DNA of 64,000 nucleotides from Levilactobacillus enshiensis (GCF_007115095.1 NZ_SULH01000005.1:62001-126000), one strand, 5' to 3'; numbered from the stretch's first letter, positions 28,337-38,150 are shown. A program made the numbers and translations. The notes: generated by a model from the sequence alone, not told the origin.

Positions 28337-28669
28337 CTAGTTTCCCTCCTCATTCTGGTCAAATTTCCAATGGCGTTGCAAGTTGATCTCATGCTTCGCC
28401 TGAACCAACTCGTTAGGGGTCACTCCTAGCTGATCACACATATAGTAGAGGTACGTTAACGCATCCGCCATCTCAAGTTTTAAATCGGCGGTCTGCTGGT
28501 CAGAAATAGTCGTTTGACCATCCTGCCAAAGAAAGATTTCATTAACTTCTGCCACTTCAACCGATAACGCCCGTGCTAAGGCCGGCAACGTGTGGTATTT
28601 ACGCCACCCCCGTTGATCACGAGAATCACGTAGTTCCTGTATCACTTGTGCATAGTCCAAATCAGCCAT
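28337..28669 (-). CDS. MazG-like nucleotide pyrophosphohydrolase
   Basis: 110 residues with the MazG/iMazG metal-binding pattern E38xxE41 (VEVAEVNE) and E66xxD69 (LEMADA), which binds Mg2+ and hydrolyses NTPs or dNTPs to monophosphates. ATG at 28669 follows AGGAGGGGTCGACAG. An extended -10 TGGTATAAT lies about 45 bp upstream. First gene of a two-gene operon with the GIY-YIG/DUF2075 helicase. The natural substrate is unknown. Confidence 0.85.
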   Translation of the reverse strand: MADLDYAQVIQELRDSRDQRGWRKYHTLPALARALSVEVAEVNEIFLWQDGQTTISDQQTADLKLEMADALTYLYYMCDQLGVTPNELVQAKHEINLQRHWKFDQNEEGN

Positions 28670-28975
28670 CTGTCGACCCCTCCTGACGTTCTGTTGGGAT
28701 AAATTATACCATTTTGCAAGATCTGGCGGCTGGTAAAGTTTAGCGGTATATTCTCCCAATTATCGCTAAACTTCCAATCACAGCGGGGACTAGCGAACAC
28801 GTCTAACTGGCTGAGTCACTATGAGGGCAACCAGATTATCCAGTCAGTCGGTCTGTTTTTCCCTATGATTTTGATGATAAGTCCCGTACTATGAAGGTAC
28901 CCGCACCATCATGCTAACTAATACCGCTACTTGCCGCTTCTGAATGCAAGCCAACCTGTTTTGGAGGAACCCACC

Positions 28976-30061
28976 TTGCAAAAGAAAATTCATCTCTTAC
29001 TGACTAACATTATTGCCATTTTGAGCTGTCTGTTCATCTTACAGATACCATCAGCCGTCCATGCTACCGTCCAGCCCTCACAATTGAATCATCGTCAAGG
29101 TCTGCTGCTAGATCTCGGTCGGCATCCCCTGTCTGAACCCAGTCTCGAACGACTCATCGATGCTGCCGCAACCGCTAAGTTGGACTATGTCGTTTTGCAC
29201 CTCAGCGACAATGAACATCTTAGCTTTCAATCCACCTACCTTGGTAATCAGGCCTCGGCTACCGTTCTCTCACAACGACATTTGAAAAAGTTGGTCACCT
29301 TTGCTAATAACAAGGGTGTTCAAGTGATACCAGACGTGGATTTCCCCTCACATGCTGGTGCCATTTTAAGGCAGTTAAAACACAAGCATCCTAAGACTTA
29401 TCGCACCGTTAAGCTCGACAAGCAGACACTCGACTATACTAAGAAGAAATCCATCACGGTCGTCAAGAAAATTTACCGGGAGTTAGATGCGACCTTCAAC
29501 CACCAGCCATACCACGATTTCATCTTAGGCGCAGATGAAGTCCCTGGTGACGGGGCCGCTCATAAATCGCTGACAACTTTCATCAACCAGATTAATCGTG
29601 ATCAAAACAAGCACGGGTTTACCACGACCATTTGGAATGACTCCCTTTACAAACGGGAACTGCCCAAACTGGCTGCCAATATTGTCATCAACTACTGGTC
29701 ACAATCCGGCAATCACTCGGAAAGTCGGCAGCTCACATCGCGCAAAGCCCAACGTGTCTCAGTACCTGACCTACTAGCTGCTAACCGTAAAATCGTGAAC
29801 GCCAACAGCTATGCGACTTACTACCAACTCAAGTACATTGACAACGCCAACGATGACCGCTACTTTTTAGACTATCTGCGTGACCAATACCGACCAAACT
29901 TGTTCAATGAAATCGACACGACCGGTCAAAACCAAAATCGAACGTTGGAACCTGACATCACCACTACCGGTACGCTGGTTAGTTTATGGGGGCACGACTC
30001 AAAAGACGTAACAACCCAGACAATCGTAGACTTTGTTCGGCAACTCGATGTTCCTAAGTAA
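28976..30061 (+). CDS. Secreted glycoside hydrolase family 20-like (beta-N-acetylhexosaminidase)
   Basis: 361 residues. The TTG start follows TTGGAGGAAC. A signal peptide (KK start, hydrophobic core, VHATV cleavage near residue 31) precedes a single GH20-type TIM barrel. Visible family motifs are HLSDNEHLSFQS, IPDVDFPSHAG and the catalytic D187-E188 pair in ILGADEVPG. It would release terminal N-acetylhexosamine by substrate-assisted catalysis. No wall anchor is visible, so it should be released or held by charge. Confidence 0.85.
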   Translation: MQKKIHLLLTNIIAILSCLFILQIPSAVHATVQPSQLNHRQGLLLDLGRHPLSEPSLERLIDAAATAKLDYVVLHLSDNEHLSFQSTYLGNQASATVLSQRHLKKLVTFANNKGVQVIPDVDFPSHAGAILRQLKHKHPKTYRTVKLDKQTLDYTKKKSITVVKKIYRELDATFNHQPYHDFILGADEVPGDGAAHKSLTTFINQINRDQNKHGFTTTIWNDSLYKRELPKLAANIVINYWSQSGNHSESRQLTSRKAQRVSVPDLLAANRKIVNANSYATYYQLKYIDNANDDRYFLDYLRDQYRPNLFNEIDTTGQNQNRTLEPDITTTGTLVSLWGHDSKDVTTQTIVDFVRQLDVPK

Positions 30062-30162
30062 CCTAGATGGGGACCAGTTAAAATAAAAACGCTGTTTCCT
30101 TTAATTTTCTCCTTGTACTATAATACTGATATCTGACACATCTATTAGGGGAGGAAACAACT

Positions 30163-30966
30163 TTGTCAAAAATTCACATTAAAGGTATCGTCAGTTTACT
30201 GGCAGTCGCTGCAATTGGCATGGCCGCATTACCAGTAACTGCTAATGCTTCGAGCTCATATTATAATATGGGGCGAGCGCAATATGTTCGTACCAAGAAG
30301 GCAATGTACGTTGGCATTTACCAAAAGAAGGGGAATACCTACAAGCCGCTCCTGAAGAAAAAGGGGTCCCTCTTACGCGTGTCGAGCACCACTCAGAAAT
30401 CCAGCAATAGTCCCGTTCTGGCCGCATTTACATCCGGTGCCGTCCACTATAACCGGCTCAATCAGTTGAAGTTTAACGACACCCCCACCGTTCCCCTAAC
30501 GAAAGCCAATTTTCAGAAGGTTGCGTTAAAAGCACCCATCCGGGGAACCGTCCTCCGTGCCGGATCAGGCTTCAAGGAAGACAGCAACGGTAATTTCGGT
30601 AACGCCTCTGCCTTCTACCTGACCCTCGACAACTACCTGCAATATTACAGCAAGTCCGCCATGGTTAAGTACGACGCTGCTGGTACCATGATCATTGACG
30701 GCGGTCACCGCATGGATAACTACAAGCCTACCGCTTCAGCTAAGATGACGAAGACTACCGTTAAAGGCAACACGACCACGGTTCAATACCGGACACCGAT
30801 TAAAGGCGTTCCCGGCAAAAAGCTTGGTGCTCATAAGTACCAAATCAAGATCACTTATCTCAACACGATAGGCCATAAGTCATTTGGTGAAAGTTATGGT
30901 AGCAATTGGGGAAATTATACGATCAATGGTCGGCCCTACTTCTCAGGCATCGTCAACGATTATTAG
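30163..30966 (+). CDS. Secreted protein of unknown function
   Basis: 267 residues starting at TTG behind GGGGAGGAAAC. Signal peptide with TANASSS cleavage near residue 29. The mature part is basic, Tyr- and Lys-rich and begins YVRTKKAMYVGIYQKKGN, like SH3-like surface modules. No catalytic motif recognised. It follows the GH20 gene with its own promoter-like region (near 30115-30130) and has a strong terminator. Confidence 0.7.
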   Translation: MSKIHIKGIVSLLAVAAIGMAALPVTANASSSYYNMGRAQYVRTKKAMYVGIYQKKGNTYKPLLKKKGSLLRVSSTTQKSSNSPVLAAFTSGAVHYNRLNQLKFNDTPTVPLTKANFQKVALKAPIRGTVLRAGSGFKEDSNGNFGNASAFYLTLDNYLQYYSKSAMVKYDAAGTMIIDGGHRMDNYKPTASAKMTKTTVKGNTTTVQYRTPIKGVPGKKLGAHKYQIKITYLNTIGHKSFGESYGSNWGNYTINGRPYFSGIVNDY

Positions 30967-30970
30967 CAAC

Positions 30971-31008
30971 AAGAAAGGAGCCACGGCAATCGCTGTAGCT
31001 CCTTTCTT
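30971..31008. terminator. Bidirectional terminator
   Basis: AAGAAAGGAGC / GCTCCTTTCTT arms. Confidence 0.88.
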
Positions 31009-31035
31009 ATCCCAATTATAATTTTCTACCCGCAG

Positions 31036-31530
31036 CTACCGGGTAATGGTCTTACTGTAAATCAACGATTCCCGATCTGGAAACGCGTAGCTGACGGGGA
31101 GTTGTTGCCGGTCGATTCGCTGAAAGCCATTCTTTTCGTAAAAGTAATGGGATCGCGTCTCAGCTTCGGGGGTATCCAAGACCAGTTGGGTCAATTGCGT
31201 TTCCGTTTGCACGTACGCCGCTAACGTCTGCCACAGATGTTGGCCCAGCCGTTGCGGTCGGCCGCGATACGTCGGATAGGTGAAGAACTTTTTCAGGACC
31301 CCCACCTTCTCATTACATTTCAGTAGGCCGATCGACCCAACCACCTGGCCTTGGTCCCGCGCCACCCAAAAATCGCCGCCGTTTTTCTGGTAATATTGGC
31401 TAATTTCAAACACATCTGCTTGTTCACGCATCTTAATCCCCAGATGCGCCTCTGTGTTCTGGCAATACATAATCAAATCCACCAATTCAGCCACCGTTTG
31501 CGGCGAATATGAATAACGTTCAATCTGCAA
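31036..31530 (-). CDS. GNAT-family N-acetyltransferase
   Basis: 164 residues with the fold's central strand VGSIGLLK, a pyrophosphate loop in the unusual form RGRPQRLGQHLW, and the C-terminal HYFYEKNGFQRI element. AAGGAGCTGTAAAG precedes the ATG. Divergent from the LysR gene at 31636, which may control it. Substrate unknown. Confidence 0.8.
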   Translation of the reverse strand: MQIERYSYSPQTVAELVDLIMYCQNTEAHLGIKMREQADVFEISQYYQKNGGDFWVARDQGQVVGSIGLLKCNEKVGVLKKFFTYPTYRGRPQRLGQHLWQTLAAYVQTETQLTQLVLDTPEAETRSHYFYEKNGFQRIDRQQLPVSYAFPDRESLIYSKTITR

Positions 31531-31635
31531 TCTTTACAGCTCCTTTTCGTTGGTCTAAGCTTAGCATGACTAAATACATTTGAAAAATTAATGTTTCTGC
31601 TCATATCCATCAAAATAATTAATGGAGGCTTTGCC

Positions 31636-32541
31636 ATGGACATTCGCCAGCTAACCACCTTTCGCACCATTGCTGATACCCTGAGTTTTACCCAAGCTGC
31701 CCAACTGCTGGGCTACACCCAATCTGCTGTTTCCAGTCAAATCAAACATCTTGAGGCCGAACTCAAAGCGCCCGTCTTCGCCTATGAGCATCGCCAACTT
31801 TCGCTAACGACCACCGGTAAGCGACTCTTACCGCTGACAGAGCATCTACTCAGCGACTATCACGCGATTCAAGCCTTGTCGACCAACGATACCATGACCG
31901 GCACGCTACGAATCGCCGCACCAGAATCCCTGACCATTTATCGGTTACCCCCGATTTTGGCCGCGTTTCGACAGGCCTACCCCGCTGTTCAACTGCAAAT
32001 TACCAACGCGACCTGCCAGTACAATCGGCAGCAATTGCTGGCGGGTGAGGCCGACATTGCATTCATGTTGTGGCCCGCGCTCACGGCAACTGACTTCATC
32101 GACCATGACCTGGGCAGCGTTCCCATGACCTGTGTCGTTAGCCCCCGATCCGCTACTAGTCTCACTGGTCAAACTGTCGCCAACACATTGCCCTTTATCA
32201 TCAATGAGCCCGACTGCAGCTACCGCAATCAGTTTGAGCGTGCCCTCTGGCATACCCATCACCAACGGCCGCAACTGATGGAGCTGTGGAGCATTGCAGC
32301 CATCAAGCAAATGGTCACCAGCGGCGTCGGCTTCTCCTATCTCCCAACGATGACCGTCGCTGCCGAGTTGAACCAGCACCGCCTTAAAGCCATTGCGACT
32401 ACTATCCCTAACGAAATTCACACGCACGTTTTGACTCGCAAAAGTTCGGCGACCCAGCCACTGATTCAGGCTTTTTTAGAGTTGGTTCACCAGCACTTTG
32501 GAGAAGTATCATCTGTGACGAATTCTTCCCAAGCAAAATGA
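31636..32541 (+). CDS. LysR-family transcriptional regulator
   Basis: 301 residues: N-terminal winged helix (LSFTQAAQLLGYTQSAVSSQIKHLE) and a periplasmic-binding-like effector domain (GTLRIAAPESLT onward). ATG at 31636 follows ATGGAGGCTTTGCC. Divergent from a GNAT gene 105 bp away, the usual target arrangement for LysR proteins. Effector unknown. Confidence 0.92.
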   Translation: MDIRQLTTFRTIADTLSFTQAAQLLGYTQSAVSSQIKHLEAELKAPVFAYEHRQLSLTTTGKRLLPLTEHLLSDYHAIQALSTNDTMTGTLRIAAPESLTIYRLPPILAAFRQAYPAVQLQITNATCQYNRQQLLAGEADIAFMLWPALTATDFIDHDLGSVPMTCVVSPRSATSLTGQTVANTLPFIINEPDCSYRNQFERALWHTHHQRPQLMELWSIAAIKQMVTSGVGFSYLPTMTVAAELNQHRLKAIATTIPNEIHTHVLTRKSSATQPLIQAFLELVHQHFGEVSSVTNSSQAK

Positions 32542-32610
32542 TACTTAATTTCTGGTGAATCTATAAATTTCAATTCACGCAATCACCCTGTTCAAATTCA
32601 ACCGTATACT

Positions 32611-32661
32611 AAAGAGAATCTAGTCGCTACCTAAAAGGATAGTGTCTAGATTCTCTTTCAT
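32611..32661. terminator. Terminator after lysR gene
   Basis: AAAGAGAATCTAG (32611-32623) / CTAGATTCTCTTT (32646-32658) perfect arms. Confidence 0.85.
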
Positions 32662-32756
32662 TTCTAATTCAAATAGTCACTTTGGCATAAACTTATCAAC
32701 CACGCTATGTGTCCAAAACTAACTACATAAATACCAATATTGCTCTCCCATGAAAC

Positions 32757-33065
32757 TTATTTATCTGGGATTTCCATTTCTAATAGTGCACTACTATAAG
32801 ATTTTCCGTGACGGTCAATGTTTAGTGAATGTGTCACACCACCACCAAGCGCATTCTCAATCACAAAGTTCAATGCTGGCACTTTAAAGAACTCATAACG
32901 CGTTACCTTAATTGGTCCCAAGGGTGCAAACCACTTTGCAACAGCCTCGTCAGTCACGTACTTCTTGATTAAGGAAAAGTCTGCTTCTTTATACGGAATA
33001 AGAGAAATAGTTGATGTATTTCCTTTATCTCCAGTCCGTGAGTGTGCAATATCATATAGTTTCAT
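32757..33065 (-). CDS. AtuA C-terminal-like protein (AtuA-related)
   Basis: 102 residues beginning MKLYDIAHSRTGDKGNTSTIS, which is the hallmark of the small domain found at the C-terminus of AtuA-type proteins or encoded next to them. GGAGGTTAAGTAATC within the end of the upstream gene precedes the ATG; the two genes are 2 bp apart. It probably forms a complex with the AtuA-like partner. Biochemical role not established. Confidence 0.85.
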   Translation of the reverse strand: MKLYDIAHSRTGDKGNTSTISLIPYKEADFSLIKKYVTDEAVAKWFAPLGPIKVTRYEFFKVPALNFVIENALGGGVTHSLNIDRHGKSYSSALLEMEIPDK

Positions 33066-33067
33066 GA

Positions 33068-34414
33068 TTACTTAACCTCCTCAGAGTCAACGTGTGTCCT
33101 AATATCATTTTCTGGAACCGTAATTGAAGCAATTGCAACAATCTTTTGCGTAATGGTTCGAACGCCACCCCCAGCAGATGGGCCATTAGTATACAGTGAC
33201 TTCACTTCACGAACTACTTCCTTGGCCGCTTCTAAACTACTTGTTCTAGTTGCGATTCGTGCACGAATTTCACTGACATGTTCTGGTACTGGTAAAACAC
33301 CATGGTAAAGACTATCAGCACCGATATAGTCTTCTTTAAATGCATCTACCGGAACTTTTAATAATTGTAGTCGCTTGCGAACAATTTCAGTAGCCAACTT
33401 TGCCTTATTGAAGGCATTGTGACCACCATAGTTAATCCCGCCTTCGGTAATATAACCATCCTCATAGCCAACGCTAACCTTTAGCTCGCCTGTTTTGGCT
33501 CTCCCAGTTGCACCTATCACATGAATGCCTTCACCATCCTTGGCCGGTTCAACCTGAACGTTTGAAAAGTCGGCGATAACATCTGGTGTGTAATACTTCG
33601 TTGGATCTTGAATCTCGTAGATTAACTGTTCCTTAACCGTATCTGTGCTAAGTAGACCGCCCGTATCGGGTAGTTTATGTAACGTAATATCTCCCGTATC
33701 AGTAACATCGGCAAACGGAAAACCTAGTTCCCAGAGTTTATCGACATCCTTATAACCAGGATCGGCAAAGTAACCACCAGAAACTTGCCCAGCACATTCC
33801 AACAAGTGCCCCAGTAACGTTCCCTTACCTAACTTATCATAATCTGTGAAGTTCCAACCGAACTCATGAATTAAGGGGGCCATGAACAGTGAAGGGTCGG
33901 CCACACGTCCCGTAACAACAATGTCAGCGCCTTGGTCCAAAGCGGTAACAATCGCTTTAGCACCTAAATAAGCATTCGCAGAGATAATCTTACGGTTAAG
34001 TGATGACAGCGGTTGATGATCTTCCATCATTTCATTAGCACCATAATTACTTGTAAGAGTTGTAATATCATCGCCTGAAACAGTGGCAATCTTCAAGTTA
34101 TGAACACCGTACTCAGCAGCCATCTCTACGATTTTCTTAGTAGCTGCTTTAGGATTAGCTGCCCCCATATTGGTAATCACCTTAGTGGGATGTGCCTTAA
34201 TAGCCGGCAGAATCTTCTTAAACCGATATTCCAACAAGTCATTGTAGCCAGCATTGGGATCAGCTAATTTTTGATTTTGAGCAATAGCAATCGTTCTTTC
34301 AGCCAAACATTCAAAACAAATATAATCTAAATTTCCACGATTGATTAAGTCAATAGCAGGTTCAATTCTGTCATCAGCATAACCAGCACCTGAACCAATA
34401 CGAATCTTCTTCAT
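33068..34414 (-). CDS. AtuA-family (DUF1446) protein
   Basis: 448 residues. Diagnostic motifs are RIGSGAGYADDRIEPA at the N-terminus, ICFECLAERTIAI, ITNMGAANPKAA, VTGRVADPSL and LLECAGQVSGGYFADPG. The family is named for acyclic terpene utilisation in Pseudomonas but occurs widely in acid catabolism clusters. GGAGGCCACAACA precedes the ATG. Cytoplasmic; first gene of a two-gene operon divergent from a LysR regulator. Lower GC than neighbours. Confidence 0.88.
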   Translation of the reverse strand: MKKIRIGSGAGYADDRIEPAIDLINRGNLDYICFECLAERTIAIAQNQKLADPNAGYNDLLEYRFKKILPAIKAHPTKVITNMGAANPKAATKKIVEMAAEYGVHNLKIATVSGDDITTLTSNYGANEMMEDHQPLSSLNRKIISANAYLGAKAIVTALDQGADIVVTGRVADPSLFMAPLIHEFGWNFTDYDKLGKGTLLGHLLECAGQVSGGYFADPGYKDVDKLWELGFPFADVTDTGDITLHKLPDTGGLLSTDTVKEQLIYEIQDPTKYYTPDVIADFSNVQVEPAKDGEGIHVIGATGRAKTGELKVSVGYEDGYITEGGINYGGHNAFNKAKLATEIVRKRLQLLKVPVDAFKEDYIGADSLYHGVLPVPEHVSEIRARIATRTSSLEAAKEVVREVKSLYTNGPSAGGGVRTITQKIVAIASITVPENDIRTHVDSEEVK

Positions 34415-34621
34415 TGTTGTGGCCTCCTATTCAGTTTCTGGCGTAAGTATAAGACCTGAATTAAGCTGATATCAAGACAGTCCATTCTCCCAAAAATGAA
34501 AATTAAATTGAAAATGAACGAATTTACTTGTGAATATTATCTCAATCAGGTATGCACGCGTTTTACTTATTACTTAAATTCATATATTATTAGAATTATA
34601 GATATATGTGGAGGTGGTTTG

Positions 34622-35503
34622 ATGAACATCACACAGCTCACTTATTTTGTCGAGGTCGTTGCATCTGACTTTAATATTAGTGTGGCCGCAGAAAAAATTC
34701 ATGTCTCCCAGTCAACCATGAGCAAGTCGATTCTCACTTTCGAAGAGGAGGAAAATGTTAATCTATTCGTTCGGCATGGAAAAAAATTAGTTAGTTTAAC
34801 TGAACCTGGTCGCAAATTTTATCGGGATGCTAAACGAGTTATCCGTGACTACGATAATATGCTAACTAACGTTCACCACCAAACAAATTGGGTGGGGAAA
34901 GTAAAGGTCGGTATTGCGCCAGCTGTGTTAGTCGCCTACTTTTCAAATATTTTACCGCAGTTTAGATTGGCCCACCCTGACATCAAAATTATTGTCTCAG
35001 ACGTTGGTGGCGAGAAATTACAGCAAGACTTGCTCCTAGAAAAAATTGATTTAGCTTATCCCGTCGCACCAATCAAATATGATTCTTTAGATCAAAAAAG
35101 TCTAATTCTTGATTGTGGCGCCGTTGTTTTTAATCCCAAATTAGTTAATGTTCCTGACTCCTTAACCATTTCAGAACTGCTCAAGTTCAAGCTCGTGCTT
35201 CTCAATCAGTCTTTCACTATTCGTGATCAACTTGATTTGCTACTAAGCTATGAGAAGACAACGCCTGATATTTTAATGGAATCCTCTTCCGAAAGTTTTC
35301 TTCTCAATGCTTGCCGTACCTCTCCACTAGTCACCGTTCTCCCTCGAAGTATCCTGCGTGGCTATCAAACGGATGATTTAAGGGTGATTCCTCTCAACCA
35401 ACTAAGCTGGGAGTTACTATCAACGACCTTAAAGAAAAATGAAGACCCATTAATCGCTAAAGTCCGCGACTACTTTGATACAGCAATTGCTAAAATGGGG
35501 TGA
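34622..35503 (+). CDS. LysR-family regulator of the AtuA cluster
   Basis: 293 residues with an N-terminal LysR HTH (DFNISVAAEKIHVSQSTMSKSI) and an effector domain. ATG at 34622 follows GGAGGTGGTTTG; a longer in-frame start has no signal. It sits between the divergent atuA operon and the MFS/dehydrogenase genes and is the natural candidate to control both. Codon use is AT-rich like the rest of the cluster. Confidence 0.9.
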   Translation: MNITQLTYFVEVVASDFNISVAAEKIHVSQSTMSKSILTFEEEENVNLFVRHGKKLVSLTEPGRKFYRDAKRVIRDYDNMLTNVHHQTNWVGKVKVGIAPAVLVAYFSNILPQFRLAHPDIKIIVSDVGGEKLQQDLLLEKIDLAYPVAPIKYDSLDQKSLILDCGAVVFNPKLVNVPDSLTISELLKFKLVLLNQSFTIRDQLDLLLSYEKTTPDILMESSSESFLLNACRTSPLVTVLPRSILRGYQTDDLRVIPLNQLSWELLSTTLKKNEDPLIAKVRDYFDTAIAKMG

Positions 35504-35718
35504 TATACTTTTTAGCAATAACGCTTATGAACAAACGTAATATGTAACCGCTTTATAAATGGCTCTATGCTGGTATCTATCTCCATAATGTAATTTTTTC
35601 TGATTTGTTTTACAGATTGACCATATTTTCACATGTTGTCTACAGCCGTTTCACCAGTTATTATGCAGTCAGAAGAACGTCACTGCATTTACTGTTAATA
35701 ATTGGGAGATGACAAATT

Positions 35719-36966
35719 ATGCGTAAAATACACTATGGTTGGTGGATTTTCATCAGTACCTGTGTGATTTCGTTGGTCGGATTCGGGATGGTTGTCGATA
35801 CGATTGGTTTATTTTTTGAACCGGTTAGTGCTTCATTTCACATTAGTCGAGCCGGAGTGTCACTCATGGTCACATTTCAAAATATTGCCTGCGCGATCAC
35901 CCTGCTGTTCGCCGGGAAAATCATGGAGAAGATAAATATTCGGTTACTACTGACGACCTGTTTTACCATTATCGGCTTAGGCTTTATTAGTTTAGCTTTC
36001 GCAAAAAGTGTCGTTCAATTCTACATTGTCTGGACCATCATTGGCATCATGCAACCTTTCGCTCTGACTCTCTCCATCCCCGTGCTCTTGGGAAATTGGT
36101 TTCACAAATACCTTGGAACCGTTATGGGGATTGCACTAGGTCTGTCTGCTATAGGTGGTACGCTGTTTAATCCTATCGTAAGTGCCACGATTACCAACTT
36201 AGGTTGGCGCTCCGGCTGGATTCTTGAAGGCCTGATTACATTGATTGCTATTTTGCCATTCACTATCTTCGTCGTTCGCTACAAGCCAACGGGAACAACC
36301 AAGCCCGTCGGCTACGAGAGTACCGATAAAGAAAGTAATGAAACAAGTTCTTGGCAAGGACTGTCCTTCAAGCAAGCTCTACATACGCCCATGTTTTACC
36401 TTATCACGTTCGCTATGATTGCTTTACAATGGGTCGCTGGCCTGGTTCAGCACGTTTCTCCATACGTTGTCAGTATCAACATGCCACTAAACATTGGTGC
36501 CACCGTTGTTTCCGGAATCATGCTGGGGGCTGCGGCCGGTAAAGTTAGTATCGGATGGTTCCTAGACCACTTTAACAATCAAATGGTCATCATTCTCTAC
36601 TCTATTTTCGGAATTGCAGGTTGGCTAAGCTTAATGATCTTCCGTGCACCCGGTATGCTAATTGGAGCAGGATTTATTCTTGGTTTAGGCCAAGGCATCA
36701 TGTTGGTTTCCTTGCCCTACTTTATTCGCAAACAATTCGGACCAAAAGACTACAACAATATTCTTTCAATCATTTCAATGTTTGGTAATTTTGCTACCGC
36801 CATTGCCGTTTCCGTTGATGGTAAGATTTTCGACATAACAGGTTCCTACAATTTACCACTCATGACTAACGGTGTGCTCTACGTCTTAGGTGGTGGTGCC
36901 GTTGTTCTTTCAATCGTTCTCTCTTATAGGGCGATTGCCGCAAGAAACAAGCTTAAAGAAGCATAA
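35719..36966 (+). CDS. MFS transporter, OFA (oxalate/formate antiporter-like) subfamily
   Basis: 415 residues, 12 predicted helices, starting KIHYGWWIFISTCVISL, which is typical for OFA and monocarboxylate-type carriers. GGGAGATGACAAATT precedes the ATG. Likely imports or exchanges an organic acid that the AtuA and hydroxyacyl-CoA dehydrogenase genes then process. Substrate unknown. Confidence 0.85.
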   Translation: MRKIHYGWWIFISTCVISLVGFGMVVDTIGLFFEPVSASFHISRAGVSLMVTFQNIACAITLLFAGKIMEKINIRLLLTTCFTIIGLGFISLAFAKSVVQFYIVWTIIGIMQPFALTLSIPVLLGNWFHKYLGTVMGIALGLSAIGGTLFNPIVSATITNLGWRSGWILEGLITLIAILPFTIFVVRYKPTGTTKPVGYESTDKESNETSSWQGLSFKQALHTPMFYLITFAMIALQWVAGLVQHVSPYVVSINMPLNIGATVVSGIMLGAAAGKVSIGWFLDHFNNQMVIILYSIFGIAGWLSLMIFRAPGMLIGAGFILGLGQGIMLVSLPYFIRKQFGPKDYNNILSIISMFGNFATAIAVSVDGKIFDITGSYNLPLMTNGVLYVLGGGAVVLSIVLSYRAIAARNKLKEA

Positions 36967-36987
36967 TCTTTTAGGAGGTAAGTCTCT

Positions 36988-37929
36988 ATGAAACTCAATC
37001 AAATCAAAATCATTGGTAATATTGGTTCAGGTACGATGGGTCATGCGACTGCTTTACAGTTTGCCATTCATGGCTATCGCGTCAATCTATTAGATACTGA
37101 TGATGCCGTCTTAGCTAAGGGTATGGCCGCCATCAAACATGATTTAGAAACGTTTAAAGCCGCTGAAATGCTCAATGAAGACCCCGCTACTATCCTTGGC
37201 CGAATTCATCCAACAACTGACTATCAAATCGCTTTAGGTGATGCCCAATTTGTCATTGAATCCATCGTTGAAAAGCTAGCCGTCAAGCAGCAGGTGTGGC
37301 AGAAAGCAGAAAGCGTCGTTGCTCCCGATACTATTCTAGCTACAAATACTTCTGGATTGAGTCCAACGGCCATTCAAAGTGTTCTCAAGCATCCTGAACG
37401 CTTCGTCGTTGCTCACTTCTGGAATCCAGCACAACTGATGCCGTTGGTCGAAGTTGTCCCTGGTAAGGATACGTTAAGTGATATCGTCGACTTAACCGTC
37501 CAATTAATGAATCACGTAGGTAAACACGCTGTTGGGTTGAAGAAAGAGTCCTTAGGATTTGTGGGCAATCGTATTCAGCTAGCTGTTCTACGAGAAGCCC
37601 TTCACATCGTAGACGAAGGTATCGCTAGTCCTGAAGCAGTTGATGACATTGTCAAATACAGTCTTGGTCGCCGCTGGAATTTAGTTGGTCCCATCGCAAG
37701 CGCTGACCTCGGTGGACTTGATGTCTTCAAAAATATTAGTTCCTACCTCTACGCAGACCTTGGCAATGATACTGGTACTGATTCTGCTCTAGCCAAAAAA
37801 GTAGCAGCTAATGAACTTGGTTACAAAACTGGAAAAGGTTTCTACGATTGGCAGGGAACAGTTGGGGCCGATATGGTCGCTCAACGAGACAAAGACTTGC
37901 TTAAACAATTAAAAGACGATCAAAACTAA
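36988..37929 (+). CDS. 3-hydroxyacyl-CoA dehydrogenase family protein
   Basis: 313 residues. N-terminal Rossmann domain with the NAD loop GNIGSGTMGHATA, a catalytic His in VVAHFWNPAQLMPLVEVV, and a C-terminal helical domain ending GYKTGKGFYDW. Typical length for a stand-alone 3-hydroxybutyryl-CoA type enzyme; GSGTMG replaces the commoner GAGTMG. AGGAGGTAAGTCTCT precedes the ATG, 21 bp after the MFS gene. A terminator follows. Could also act on free hydroxy acids. Confidence 0.85.
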   Translation: MKLNQIKIIGNIGSGTMGHATALQFAIHGYRVNLLDTDDAVLAKGMAAIKHDLETFKAAEMLNEDPATILGRIHPTTDYQIALGDAQFVIESIVEKLAVKQQVWQKAESVVAPDTILATNTSGLSPTAIQSVLKHPERFVVAHFWNPAQLMPLVEVVPGKDTLSDIVDLTVQLMNHVGKHAVGLKKESLGFVGNRIQLAVLREALHIVDEGIASPEAVDDIVKYSLGRRWNLVGPIASADLGGLDVFKNISSYLYADLGNDTGTDSALAKKVAANELGYKTGKGFYDWQGTVGADMVAQRDKDLLKQLKDDQN

Positions 37930-37954
37930 TCAATTACACATCTTTAACCGCATT

Positions 37955-37998
37955 AAAAAAACTGGTAAACCGGCCTTCCGCCTGCTTGCCAGTTTTTT
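37955..37998. terminator. Terminator of the AtuA-cluster rightward operon
   Basis: AAAAAACTGG / CCAGTTTTTT arms, bidirectional. Confidence 0.8.
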
Positions 37999-38135
37999 AT
38001 CATAAAGAACATCATATCCATTACGCATACCAAGAAAGGACCGGCGACAAAAGTCACAGGTCCTACTTGTGCACCACCAATCAGCCATGGTCAACACCAT
38101 GCGCCAAAAGCAACGCTTCAATTCCACTAAACTTC

Positions 38136-38150
38136 AATGCGCCCCCCGAG
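38136..38150. other. Attachment site (left), 15-bp copy of tRNA-Arg 3' end
   Basis: AATGCGCCCCCCGAG is identical to 48170-48184, which covers the 3' end of the tRNA-Arg gene. It marks the far boundary of the integrated island. Confidence 0.88.
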
